The position numbers and the translations under genes were made by a program. 64,000 nucleotides of DNA from contig JALUTQ010000041.1 in the NCBI GenBank assembly GCA_032718865.1, positions 124,001-188,000 of the forward strand, in the 5' to 3' direction. Each line of letters opens with the position of its first letter. Positions within the stretch are counted from its first letter, which is position 1. This stretch comes from Tilletia caries. Lineage: Eukaryota; Basidiomycota; Exobasidiomycetes; Tilletiales; Tilletiaceae. A model generated the notes under the pieces. That model was not told the origin of the DNA, ran no database searches, and was given only the letters and a program-made list of their open reading frames with translations. Positions 19,648-30,740 of this stretch are shown one piece after another.

Positions 19648-22600
19648 ATGACAAGCTCCTCGGACAAGTTGCGTGAAGGCATCGCGCCCCTGCTCGGTCC
19701 CAACTGCCGACTGTGGGCGGAGCGCGTCAAGACGGTCCTGCGATCCCACGGCTACTGGTCCGCCGTTGCGCCCGGGACACCACCCGGTGAGGGGGCAGCG
19801 GCGCAGGAGCTCAAGGATTGGACGACAGCCGACGCAAAGGCTTACGGATGCATCTTCCTCACCACCAGCGATGAGATCCAGACGAATCTGGCCCAACTCG
19901 GCACGGAGAATGCGAAGGTCCTCTGGGACTACCTCCGCGACGAGTATCGAAGCACTTCGGTGGAGGCAAGACTCCAGCTCAAGAGCGAGCTCCTCGACGC
20001 ACTGACGGCCCCCAAGGACTCCATGCGCGACCACATCGGACAGCTCGCCGGTCTCTACGAGCAGCTACTCCAAATCGGCAAGCCGGTCGACGAGGAAGAG
20101 CGCTGCATCGAGCTGCTCTGGAGTCTGCCGTCTGCGTACCGAGGCTTCAAGTGGAGCGCGAGCGCAACGACGTCGTGGACGGAGCTTCGGTCGAAGATCC
20201 TGGAAGCGGAACGGTCCCTCAAGCGTGAGGATGAGAAGGACGCCAAGACCCGACAGGACGCTGCCTTCGCGGTCTACCACGCGCCCAGCCCTGCAAAGAG
20301 CAGCGGCAAAGGAGGCTCTCCGGCGAGCAGGCACGGAAGCACCTCAAAGGACGAAGGTTCCTTTGGCGGAGCATGTTGGCTCTGCAAGCAGAAGGGGCAT
20401 CGTTTCTACAACTGCCCCCACATCGACTCGGCTCAAGACTTCATCAGCACGAAGGTCGATAGCAAGAAGCACCAGGACACCGCGGCCATGGCGCGAGAAG
20501 CCAAGCCGCAGGCTACGGACAATCCCGCCGATGTCGACTTCGCCTGTGCGGTGGGTGCCTCCAGCACGATGGCTGGGCACTTCATCCTCGACACCGGCAG
20601 CTCTCGGCACATCGTCGCCAACGCATCCGGCCTCACGGACTACCGAGCAGCCAAGCCCGACACCGGCATTGAGTGCGCCAACGGAGGGCTCATGCCGGTC
20701 ACAGGATACGGCAACCTCGTGGTCACGACGCAAGCCGGCCTCAAGATCGAGCTCAAGGACGTCGCACACTGTCCCTCCGCGATCGGCAACCTGATCGGCG
20801 GCAAGCGCCTCACAAAGAGCGGGTGCTCGATCTCATTCGACAACACGTCCGCGACTGTGACTGAAGGCAGTACCGGGCGAGTCATCATGAAGGCATCGGT
20901 CGTTGGCGAGAACTGGGTCGTCCCGCTGGAGTCAGCAGCAACGGACTCGGTGATGGTAGCGTCCGAGCCGAGCGCTGATCCGGAAACCATGCACTGGCAT
21001 CGGTGCGCCGGTCACGTCGGCGAGTCCACCCTTCAAGCCCTGGCAGCAACGGGCACCGTCGCGGGCATGCCGAAGAAGCTCGGTCCGCTCGGGTTCTGCT
21101 CCGACTGCGCCGAAGGCAAGATCGCGAGGAGCAAGCACCCGCGCATAGCAATTGGTGAGCGGGAGCACCGGCCACTCAGCAAGATCCATGTTGACCCTTT
21201 TTGGCCCCGTCAATCTGAAGGATGGGCAGGCACTGGGCGGCGCGAAGTACGGGCTCATCATCACTGATGAGGCGAGCCACCACGTCTGGGTTAGCACGAT
21301 GCAGTACAAGTCAGAGGCTGCAGGGATCCTCAAGGCTTTCCATGCCCAGGCGCTGACTCGCTACCCGGAGAAGCCAATCAGCCGGATCCGTACGGACAAT
21401 GCGTCGGAGCTCAACTCGGCAGAGCTGTTGGAGTATTGGGCTACGCACGGGGTCAAGGTGGAACCGTCACCACGCTACGCGCCCCAGAGCAACGGGGTGG
21501 CCGAGAGGGCAGTGCGAACAATCACCGAGATGTGTAGAACGATGTTGATTGCAGCAAATCTACCCGCATCATTTTGGCCTGCAGCTGTGCGAACGGCAGC
21601 ATACGTGAAGAACAGAGTGCCGGCGACGGGATTGAGGAAGGGGGAGACGCCTTATGAGGCATTGCATGGGCGACCGCCCAAGCCGGAGCGTCTCAGAATG
21701 TTCGGATGCATTGCATGGGCCAAGATTCCGGAAGCGCAGAGGACAGGCAAGTTCAGCACGAAGGCCATGCCCTGTATCTACCTGGGTCCAGCCTTCACCA
21801 ACGCTTCTCGGTTGTGGGATCCCATCTCGAAGAAGGAGATGATCGAGCACTCGGTGGTGTTCGACGAAGAAGGAAAGGCGGGCACGCTGCTCGAGAAGGA
21901 GCAGAGCCGTCAATACGAGCAGCAAGTTGCGCAGCTCAGAGCCCTCAACCTCACCGGTGACGACGCTCAAGCGGGACGCGTCGAGAAGGAGCCAGTGCGG
22001 ATGGGAGGTCAGTTGGAGGTCGGAGAAGACGTCCGAGCAGCGATGCAGGCTGTCTTGGACGAGGACGCTGCGCCAGAGGGAGTTCGTGATGCGATGGAAC
22101 GAGCAGCTCGCGGACAATCGATTGCCTATGACGAGATGGGCCGGATCGCGAGGCTGCTGGCCGACCTTCATCGCGAACTCGCGGCGCCAGAGGGAGAAGA
22201 CAGAGGCGGCGAGAGTGGTCAGGCGACCACGCAGGAGGCCACCGCTGGACGAAGGAGCGCTCGGATCGCGGGACAGCCAGCGTTGGAGGTGTCTTTGCCG
22301 CCCTCCAGCCGAAAGCGGAAGGAACCGGACGGTGCCTACACGGTGGGAACGTGCTTCGTCGTCATGGAGCCCAGCGAAGTCCCCTACGACGATCCTTGGT
22401 CCGTCGCGGAGGCAACACGGCGAACGGACAGCAGGCTCTGGCTTGAGGCGATGCAGAAGGAACTCAAGTCGCACGATGGTCGGGGAACGTGGGAGATCGT
22501 CACGGCACCCCTAGGAGCGAACCTGGTCAGCGCCAAATGGGTCTTTCGGGTCAAGAGGAACGGGGATGCGACGATTCAGAAGTACAAGGCACGGCTAGTG

Positions 22601-23939
22601 GCGCGAGGATTCACGCAAGTTCAAGGCGTCGATTTCGAGGAGACCTTCGCCCCAACCTCACGCCTACAGATCCTTCGCTTGTTCTGCGCGCTCGTCGCTG
22701 TTCTGGACATGGACTTGCACCAGATCGACTTTGAGACGGCCTATCTAAATGCGAATCTGACGCACGACATCTACATGCTGCCGCCGGAAGGAGTCGAGCT
22801 CATGCCCCACCAGGTCCTCAAGCTTCGTCGCGCCCTTTATGGCCTCAAGCAGTCGGCGCACGACTGGTACGCCGTTCTTCGGGACTCCCTGAAGACCATT
22901 GGCTTCGAGCAATGCGCGCTCGATCCCACAATCTACGTCCGGAACGGCGACAACCCAGCAATGTTGCTGGTTTACGTCGATGATATCTTGGTGGCGGCAC
23001 CGAAGGGAAACGGCGTCGAGACGACGAAAGCCGAGCTCCTCGGGCTGTTCAAGGGAACGGACTTGGGGCCCGCTCATTACTGCTTGGGGATTAGGATTGA
23101 ACGAGATCGCAAGCAGAGGACAATCTCGCTCGACCAAGAGCGGTACGCCGAGGAGGTCCTCGCCCGTTTCGGTATGTCCGACTGCAAGCCGGCCAAGACG
23201 CCTATGATGGCAAAGCAAACGCTCAGGAAGGCGGTCGATGGCGAGGCACGAGCGGACAAGGCGCAGTATCAGGCCCTCGTTGGCTCCATGGCCTACTTCG
23301 CTCAAGGCACCCGAGCCGACCTCGCCTACTACGTCAGCGTGCTCGGCAAGTTCTGTGCCGACCCTTCGGACACTCACTGGATCGCGGCGAAACACGGCCT
23401 GCGATACTTGCGCGGGACGTCGGGGGGGGGCAAGGCTAGTGTTCGGCGGCGCGGAGGACTTGCAGGTTCGGGGATTTGTCGATGCGGATTGGGCTGCGGA
23501 CAAGGATGACAGGAGGTCAATGTCCGGCTACGTGTTCACGGTCGGAGGAGGAGCGGTGGCTTGGGGCTCGCGCAAGCAGGGCGCGGTGGCTTTGTCTACG
23601 GCAGAGGCCGAGTACATTGCGGCGGGGGTTGCTGGTCGGGAGGCGATCATGCTCAAAGGAGCATTGACGGCATGCGGTCAGCTGGTTGGAACGATTACGG
23701 TACACTGCGACAATCAGGCGGCAATCCAGTTGGTCAAGAACCCTGGATCTCACCATGACCGCAGCAAGCACATCGACATCGTACATCATTGGGTTCGGGA
23801 TCAAACACAGCTGGGAGCCTTTGCGTTCGAATACATCCCGACCGACCTCAACCCTGCCGACGCGTTCACCAAGTCACTCGGCGCCATCAAGCACAACCAG
23901 CACGCGGAGCGTATCGGATTGGAATTGCGCAGGGAGTGA
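19648..23939 (+). pseudogene. Copia Gag-Pol of element 2, broken by two frameshifts
   Basis: Same domains as in element 1. One extra T in a T run at about 21197-21201 (next to the first catalytic Asp of integrase) breaks the frame, and four extra G in a G9 run at about 23422-23430 (before RNase H) break it again. The three open pieces are 19648-21267, 21152-23509 and 23238-23939. Both lesions are in homopolymers while the rest is nearly identical to element 1, so sequencing error is a serious alternative. Confidence 0.85.
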
Positions 23940-23990
23940 AGGAATGGAGGACAGGAACAGGAGGGATCAGGAGACTACGCAGAGAGGGAG

Positions 23991-24090
23991 TGTGAAGTGG
24001 AGGTCCGGGCCGGACTGCCGTGGGTGCTGCGTGTCCCTTCTTCCATGTAGAACTTCTTTCTGTCAATGAGAACCACCATCAGTTTCCACA
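23991..24090 (+). repeat. 3' LTR of copia element 2
   Basis: 100 bp, TG...CA, followed by GATTC. Confidence 0.93.
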
Positions 24091-24436
24091 GATTCCAACT
24101 GCGCTCGCCTATGGTTCACAGTCCAGCTCCATGGTGATTTACATACATACATACGTCGACATCCGAGACTCCAGCCCAGACGCACAATTCATCATTCATC
24201 TTTCCTCTTCGCTACAATATGCGTTCTGTCACATCCAATCATTTCAACTGACGACCGAACAGGAGTGTTGCATTCTGCAGAACAATGTGGTTTCGTTCGG
24301 AGAGAGAGGGGAGAGTTGGAAAATGTCCAGAGGAAGCTGAGCCAGCGATCTTCATGGCATCGAGCTTGTTGCCGTGTGATTCCTGCTGAGGAGCCGCGGT
24401 GTCGAACTCGGCGTCCGCGTCCATGTCTGGGTTAGC

Positions 24437-24808
24437 TTAGGCCTTGGCCTCGGCAGTCTCATCCTTCTCGGCTTCTTCGGGAGCCTTGGGCTTGCCGTGA
24501 ATTTTTTCGTCGCCCTTCTCGCCCTTCTCTCCCTTTTCTCCCTTTTCGCCCTTCTCGCCCTTCTCCCCTTTCTCGCCCTTTTCGCCCTTGCCATCGTGCT
24601 GTTTGTGGTCGTCTCCCTTTCCGAAGATGTCGCGACGGTGGGCAGCATCGCCATAACGCTGTCCGTTCGTGTAGTCAAAGCCGACGTCGGTAGAGCGAGG
24701 GCTCAGGTCGAGGGTGTCGCTAACACCGGAAAGGGGAGCGGAGGCGATGGGCGTGACGGCAACCAGCATGGCGCAGAGGACGAGGGAGAGCTTGGAGTTG
24801 AGTTGCAT
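24437..24808 (-). CDS. Secreted collagen-like protein, copy 2 (123 aa, short tract)
   Basis: Signal peptide and N-terminal domain are almost identical to copy 1. The Gly-X-Y tract has shrunk to about nine triplets, nearly all GEK, before the tail [16 protein letters not shown]. The short helix would be far less stable than in copies 1 and 3, so the protein may be soluble, or its role may lie in the N-terminal domain. The unit repeats make slippage or unequal exchange the obvious cause of the length change. The same in-frame extension after the stop codon is present downstream. Confidence 0.78.
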   Translation of the reverse strand: MQLNSKLSLVLCAMLVAVTPIASAPLSGVSDTLDLSPRSTDVGFDYTNGQRYGDAAHRRDIFGKGDDHKQHDGKGEKGEKGEKGEKGEKGEKGEKGEKGDEKIHGKPKAPEEAEKDETAEAKA

Positions 24809-25760
24809 CTTGACGATTCGTGTGAGTATGTTTGTGTTTGAGTCGTGAGTGTGTGGGAAAGTGTCTGCGAGTGGTAGAGAGAGAAAGTGAGGGATGTCTT
24901 GTGAGTGAGTGGTGACTGAGGAGTGAGTGATGACGAGACGGACGGACCTGAGGGGAGCTCGATGCAGCCTCTCTTATAACTGAGCGTGTGTGCCCCGATC
25001 TCCCTCCAAGTATCTTGTCATGCTCAGCCTCACTCCAGCTAGAAGCGACCCACGCCGATGCGTGTTGTCTGCCCACACATCAAAGGTGGGGGGCATTGCG
25101 GCCACCCCGAGAGGTCGAGCAAGCGACCCGCCTCCGCTTGCGCTTGGAGCTGCTCATCAGTGGAGTCCCACTTTACGTGCTTCGAAGAGGCGGTGCTCCG
25201 TAGCTATTCCTGTGGAGTTCTTACATCCAGCTCGATTGTCTGCGGTCAGCCCCAAGCCGCTTGATCTTGGGTGGGCTCCGCAACTAGAAGAAGAGCAACA
25301 AGAAAGGCAAGAGACGAGATGAAAGCGTTGCGGGTATTCATTTGTGGTGACCGAGGCCGGCGAGAAGATAGCCCTACTCACTTGTTCGGTTTGTTTGTTC
25401 GCTCAGTTTGGTTGTTTGTTGTTCGTTGCGGTAATCAGGTGAGCAACGTCTAACGTCTGTCATATGTAAATGTTGAAGAGCACAACTTCGCAACGTATCC
25501 GCACATAATATCAACGATGGCGGAGCGGACGGACTGTCTTGCACTTTCTCCATGACTCCGCTCTGCTTCAAGGTCTTTTCGTGAAGTCCAAGCACAACCA
25601 GTGCACTACTATACAATATACAAGCAGGTTTCTTTCTGTTTCAACTAGGCGGCCATAGCTCTGCTAAGATTCACCGCGAGTCCGCGACAGGCTTGCCGGA
25701 AGATTCTCCTCCTGCTTGCAGTCCTCATCGCCTCATCACCCATGAACCCCTCTGGCTCAA
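24809..25760 (-). promoter_or_regulatory. Upstream region of collagen-like gene 2
   Basis: Copy of the region upstream of collagen gene 1, including the TATA-like element near 24970. No gene seen. Confidence 0.45.
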
Positions 25761-25846
25761 AATACGTTGCAGGTTTGTTTGCGATGTAACTTTCACAGCT
25801 ACACCCACGTCAGAAGGGGAATCAAGCTGCAAACAAACGTGCGGAC

Positions 25847-25910
25847 CGGTCAGCCAAGCAGACGAATGCTCCGACGGTCGAGCAGTGCCGATATGATCGG
25901 CACAGACATC
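25847..25910 (+). repeat. Short dispersed repeat (inverted partner at 28265-28325)
   Basis: A segment of about 60 bp centred on GTCGAGCAGTGCCGA recurs on the opposite strand at 28265-28325. Both copies encode SSSAD(M/V)IGT in one frame, which hints at a coding origin, but no gene can be drawn. Confidence 0.4.
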
Positions 25911-26267
25911 GTTTTTGAGAACGATGAGATAGCTTTGAGATCCTCTCACGAGGGAAGGGGGAAGAGGAGACAAAAGAAGTGAGTCCAGAGGATCCGGTGT
26001 CGAGTGAATCTGATACCGTTGATGTGTTATTGGTCGACGGGCGAAGCAGGTAGGGACAGCGACCAGGGAATACCGAATGTGCCTCGCTTGCAGACTTGCA
26101 GTGTCCGTAGTCCTTGCAAGCCACGAGCTGTATAGGACCTTGCACTTGGTATGTCACTATAAGCCCTGGACGAGCGAGCGAGAGACAAAAGAAAGGGAGA
26201 GTGAATAAAATCAGCGAAAGTCGCATCTAGTGCCTAGTTGATGAGACACGCAATGAATTCTCACATC

Positions 26268-26808
26268 CTATTTGCAAGCAGGGTCCTCAGGGTGCATGCA
26301 GCAGATAGTGCACCTCTCCTCGTTGTAGTTTCCTCGGCACAGGATGGAGCACTGCAGAGCAAGGAAGAAAAAAGAGCAAGCAAAGTTCAGTACCAGACCC
26401 GTCCAGCCGTCAAGCATATTTGTAGCGAGGTACACATACATTGTCCGAGCAAACAGGGTTATCAGGGTACATGCAACAGATAGCGCACTTCTCCTCGTCG
26501 GCGCTTCCTCGGCACATGCTGGAGCACTGCGGAGCAAGGGGAAAAATAGCAAGCGAATTTCAGTCAGTACCAGACCCGTCCAGTCGTCAATGCGTGTTTG
26601 CAGCGAGTTACGCATACCTCGTCGAAGGAAGCCGCCTAGAGGGGTGATTGGTGCGAAGGCAAGGCAAAGCAAGTGGGCCGAACCCAAGTCAGTAACTTTG
26701 CTGATCTATGCGACAACGTGATGCACTCACTGCGCTTGGCGCGATGCTGATGCCGAGAACGACGACGGCGACGGCGACGAAGAGGGTCGAGTTGATGGAC
26801 AACTTCAT
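26268..26808 (-). CDS. Small secreted cysteine-rich protein with duplicated motif (88 aa)
   Basis: Four exons fit GT-AG rules and keep frame: 26731-26808, 26618-26635 (18 nt), 26440-26526 and 26268-26351. Exon 1 is a signal peptide (MKLSINSTLFVAVAVVVLG, ending APSA). Exon 2 adds six residues. Exons 3 and 4 each encode one copy of C-x3-C-R-G-x6-C-x2-C-C-x7-C, with the second copy (C-x6 before the last Cys) followed directly by the stop. Introns 2 and 3 are also similar to each other (shared ends and a TACTGA branch region), so exon plus intron were duplicated in tandem. Twelve cysteines in a mature chain of about 62 residues imply a disulfide-rich extracellular protein. Family unknown; effector-like or toxin-like roles are guesses. 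Confidence 0.7.
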
Positions 26809-28446
26809 TGTGCGGTTGACAGGTCACCTTTGTTGTTGAGGGAGATTATGAGTGTCTAAAATCTAGGGGCTTGAAGCTGAAGAAAGATCTTGGAAAAGAA
26901 CGATGACTGTCAGAGGTGAGAAGTGAGGTGATCGAGTGTGCAGAAGAGGAGATGACTGGGAGGATGGGAGGCGTGCACGCTTTTTATAGGAAATCAGGAG
27001 ACGAGCTGGTACGCTGGTACACAGTCGTGAAGAAGGCGTGACATCCGGAGAACTCGAAAGGGGGAGTGAGAAAGTCACCGAGCTTGCGGCAGTTGCCGTG
27101 GTTACATGAGATGATACTGAGAGCCATTTTCGCCTTGCTCGCTCAGTGATGTGGCTACGTGTAACGTTTCTGATTGTAACTGGTTCTGGTCTGGATACAT
27201 GTGCCTATGCACAGCGTGTGCAGTGAGGGTTGGGTAAGAGCGTTCCCGCTCGCACGTCGATGCAGTCTGACCCGGAGCGTTGGGGCGACGCAGACGCAAA
27301 TGGGGAGGACCCGGGGAGGTGGGTGGGTCCTTGAACAGAGCGTAGCGAGCAAGTCGAGCGAAGTGATGGTCACTCGCCACGTCAGTCGTGTCTCTTTCTC
27401 ATCATTTCTATTCCGCTCTCCTTGCACCTCCACTTCCCTCGCAAGGCTCTGCGTCCCGCTTACTCCCGCGCAAGACTATCAATTGGCGCGCGACGTGCAA
27501 ACGCCGTCTTTCTGGTCCTCATTTTGTCACATCGCGCGCCGGTCCAGGAGTAAATACAGTACTCACTCCGCTCGACCTTCCTTTTGCGTTTGTGAGTCTG
27601 CCTTTGGAACGTTTGTACTCGTATGTAATGTAAGTAACTGCAGAAGCTTCGCATCGAAGGATCCAAACAGTCGCAAAGATCAAGCCGCCACGAAACGAGC
27701 GTTTGAAGTGGTATCCTGATCAAAGGATGCGATTCGATATGCAAAGAGGTGAGAGTACAATAGGAAATACGTGTCGCTTTGAAGAGCGGGGATGACCTCG
27801 GTGTTGAAGCGTTGAAGAGTAAAAGCGTCCGGTGACATGTTGTGCCCAAATTTAGTAATTGTTTTCGATTTCGGCCTTCGCCTTGTGTGTGATGCGACGC
27901 GCTGTTTGCCGTCATGTATTTTTCGACCCCTCCTACCGAGCGTTCTGCCAGCCCTCAAAGACTCCCCGCTGTAGCCGGGCGGATCCGAGCGTCTCCAACT
28001 ACCCGTCCTTCGTCGCCCTCCGTCCCCTGCTGGAGCCGCTCAAAACGCCGCTGAAGAAGTGGCAGGATCGGCGGCAAGCGGATCATGGCCGGTGGCTGTG
28101 ACAACGATTCGGAGGACACTAACGAGGAGCCAGAAACGTGCGATAGCGCAGATGTTGCTCTGCCCTTGTTGATTTCGAGCAGCTGGATAGCGAGACTCGG
28201 CTTGGCGATCACGTTCTCCTGTATGGACGACGACGACTCCTTTCCCTCCCGGGATCGAGTGGTCGAGCCGGATGTTGTGCTGTGCCGATCACGTCGGCAC
28301 TGCTCGACCATCGGAGCATCATCTTCTTGGCTGCTCGGTTTTGTTGGTGACGGGCGGAACGGGAGGTTCGTTCAGCGAGGGAGGGTACGGGCTGGATGAG
28401 GGGCGTGGTGGCGTAGCTGTTCGCCATCAGCATCACCTGGCAGGAA
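26809..28446. other. Intergenic stretch in the secreted-protein island
   Basis: A TATA-like element (reading TATAAAAAG on the minus strand, about 26980) lies upstream of the cysteine-rich gene. The rest holds the repeat at 28265-28325. Several open frames exist in 27.1-28.4 kb but none has a start, splice pattern or conservation that I could support. Confidence 0.35.
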
Positions 28447-28519
28447 TCAGTTTCCTGTTGTGTGCTGGTCTCCTTCGCATCGCTTGCGTCGGGAGTATTT
28501 GGGATGGGAAGGGGCGGCC

Positions 28520-29185
28520 TGAACCCCATTTGCCCTCCGCATGCAAGCCGCCGATGCTTTCCTTCTTGTATATGAACTTGAACACGTCTGGGTCTGCGAC
28601 CTATGCAGGCGTGGGCCGAAGACGCTCTTCTTTCCAGTCGGGGTCGAGGAGGAGTCCGAAGGGGTCGAAGTGGTTGGGGACGTGGGCGTAGCTGAATTGA
28701 ACACGATAGCGAAGATCGATGTCCAGAAGGACTCAGCAGGGAAGGATTTGGTTTGTATGCGATGATCCTGGTGAGGAAGGAGGTCAGCACGATCAGCGGG
28801 TACTGTGATACATTAGAAGATGTTCGAAATGCCACCTCACGCCTCACAGATCTCTGCGGTGCTTTCCCTTTTTCCCCCCGTAGACCCGTCTGAGGCCATG
28901 GCCATCTTACGCTCTTCCATCCGCGCTCAAAAGGAGCACCACCATACATACCACCGATCTGTCGAGCGTGACTGAGGAACGATCAAACTTGCGCAGATGG
29001 GCGACCCGGGCGTAGGGTTGTTGGTGATCAATCTTGAAATGGACAGAGGGATCGAGAAGAAGCCGATGTTGAAGGGGGAGGGTGTCACTACCCGGTTGGG
29101 AACCCCGGGCACTTAGCTTGAAAGTGAGGGCGATGCGGAGGTGGAGACAGATGAGAAGGAGGACGCCTGTTGCAAGGCGTGCCAT
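28520..29185 (-). CDS. Probable secreted protein gene, structure unresolved
   Basis: An ATG at 29185 opens a signal peptide (MARLATGVLLLICLHLRIAL). The following stretch reads well as protein, including QHRLLLDPSVHFKIDHQQPY and YARVAHLRKFDRSSVTLDRS. It ends at a GTATGT donor near 28955. A good acceptor with branch site lies at about 28770. Beyond it one frame reads VLLDIDLRYRVQFSYAHV, then NHFDPFGLLLDPDWKEERL, before an in-frame TAG near 28612. The two stretches resemble each other (LLLDP, YA-R/H-V), suggesting an internal repeat. The frame that looks best does not join exon 1 without using a second acceptor, so this may be a decayed gene. Confidence 0.35.
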
Positions 29186-29367
29186 GGTTTGTCCGAGTGG
29201 GCAAGGTCTGAATCGAAGCATGCCAATTTCTGGTGCGCTCTGGGATCTCTGCGTACCTCGGGTAGGTGAAGATGAGAGGAAAGAATAGCCTCCCGAAGCG
29301 AGGGCAGCCTGTTGCTGTGGTACTTGCATAACCTTCATGTCAGCGGACGACTTGACGGACGGGAAGG

Positions 29368-29375
29368 TATATAAA
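29368..29375 (+). promoter_or_regulatory. TATA box of cysteine-rich secreted gene 2
   Basis: TATATAAA about 100 bp before the ATG at 29475, a normal distance for a fungal TATA promoter. Confidence 0.5.
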
Positions 29376-29474
29376 GGAAGGTATCAACGTCCCCAACTCG
29401 TTACTTACCATACTGCTTAACGTCTTCCTCGCACTATTCTACCGCAGAATTTACATATCCACTTCAAGCAAATC

Positions 29475-30005
29475 ATGAAGCCCATCACCCTATTCACCAT
29501 CATTTGTACCAGCTCCCTTCTGCTGACTTGCAATGCCTTTGCACTGGTGAGTGTCCTCAAACCTGAGCTGATCGTACTCGCATTCAAAATACCCTGTTAC
29601 TATGACTTAATGCAACTCTCCACCTGCACGCTTGCACTAGACGCCGAGAGGAGGACCCGGAGGATGTGACACTCTGTGTCGAGGTGCCCGCCACCCCGCC
29701 GACTGCCAACAAGGGTGCGGGTTCTGTAATGAGCGTTCCCAGGAGGGCTGGCTACCCACGGTGAGTGCAGAACTTTCTCTTGCTGTACAGCGAACGCGTG
29801 CAACGTTTCTAACATCCAGCTTCATCATTCTTTTCTGCAGACCGCCGGCGGACGAATCCCCAATTGTGGTGCGATCCCGCAGAACGGCCTCGATGAGTAT
29901 CTGTGCCGCAACGCTCAGGACATTTGCTGCAACCCCCACGGTGGAGGCTGCTGCCCATTCAACGCCAAAAGCAACTGCTGGTGGAACATTGAACGAGGTC
30001 AGTGA
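29475..30005 (+). CDS. Small secreted cysteine-rich protein 2 (118 aa)
   Basis: Three exons (29475-29546, 29641-29760, 29841-30005) join in phase 0 at GTGAGT donors and TAG/CAG acceptors. Exon 1 is exactly a signal peptide (MKPITLFTIICTSSLLLTC, then NAFAL). Exon 2 carries CDTLCRGARHPADC, which is the same C-x3-C-R-G-x6-C motif as in the gene at 26268-26808, followed by QQGCGFC. Exon 3 adds seven cysteines, two of them as Cys-Cys pairs (DICCNPHGGGCCPF), and ends NCWWNIERGQ. About 12 cysteines in the mature chain point to an extracellular disulfide-rich protein. The stop at 30003-30005 overlaps a weak donor (GTCAGT), so a longer spliced form cannot be excluded. Function unknown. Confidence 0.7.
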
Positions 30006-30740
30006 GGATCGCATGGAATCAGCGCCATATCCTCCCACCGTTGCGGAATACATCCTGCCGCTGTGCACTCAACCTCGGCCGGGCCGGCCTCGATACACTG
30101 GGGTTTCCTTTCATTTATTGGCGTCGCCCAAGCTGTCCGAAAAACCTCCACCACCGCCAGCACCAGCCTCCCACACCAGACGCTCAGTCACCTCACGTGG
30201 TTCTCCTCTTACCCCCCGTCAACAGCTCCGTCGTTCTGGCATCTCCTCTTCTTTCATCGATCCTACACTCTGTACCCGCCAGTATCGTTTCCTCCTGAAT
30301 CATGCCCATCCGTTTCATGCCTTCTTTCTCCGCTTGATCCTGTCTCCCGTCTGATATCTGATCAAGCGTCAGGCTCACACTCGAGCCGGTGAACGATCTC
30401 ACAGCTTTTGTTGGTTTGCCCCACGTTCTGTTTCATCTGCCTTTTATCCTCGTCGTGAATGCTGAGCGCTGAGAGCTGAGAGCTGACAGTTCTTTCGCGA
30501 GTTGCAGTGTATGCATTCCAAGAGTTCTGTTAGACAGGTCAACGTTTACAGCCACGGCAGATTTCGGAGCGTACCGCCCTTTTCCAGCCTTCACATGTCT
30601 CTGGTACGTTTCAACTTCTACATCTACATGCCAGGAACCATGGAGTGTAGCGTCGATGCTACGATTTCTTTGCTCGTCTCAACATGAATTCTTACGTTAT
30701 TTCCTGCCCTACAATACATGTCGCATCTTCTTTTGCAGCT
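30006..30740. other. 3' flank of cysteine-rich gene 2
   Basis: Pyrimidine-rich at first, then AT-richer sequence. No gene seen. Confidence 0.35.

Larger units (their letters stand above)
19509..24090 (+). mobile_element. Ty1/copia LTR retrotransposon, element 2
   Basis: LTRs at 19509-19608 and 23991-24090 (100 bp) are flanked by the direct repeat GATTC (19504-19508 and 24091-24095). The empty site can be seen in the first duplication copy at about 3782-3790. The interior is almost identical to element 1. The insertion therefore happened after the segmental duplication of the methyltransferase-collagen block. Confidence 0.95.
24091..25880. repeat. Left arm of inverted duplication around the secreted-protein island
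   Basis: This stretch, carrying collagen-like gene 2 and its flanks, recurs in inverted orientation at about 30740-32723. The arms share the promoter part, the segment near 25480-25540 and the segment at 25630-25820. The spacer is about 4.9 kb. Confidence 0.75.

Noticed and set aside
25822..26226. 134-codon minus-strand frame with a signal-peptide-like start (MRLSLILFTLPFFCLSLARP)
   Set aside because: It begins 42 bp after the stop of the cysteine-rich gene, so is probably its 3' untranslated region, and its end overlaps the dispersed repeat. Kept out for lack of conservation, but transcription would reopen it.
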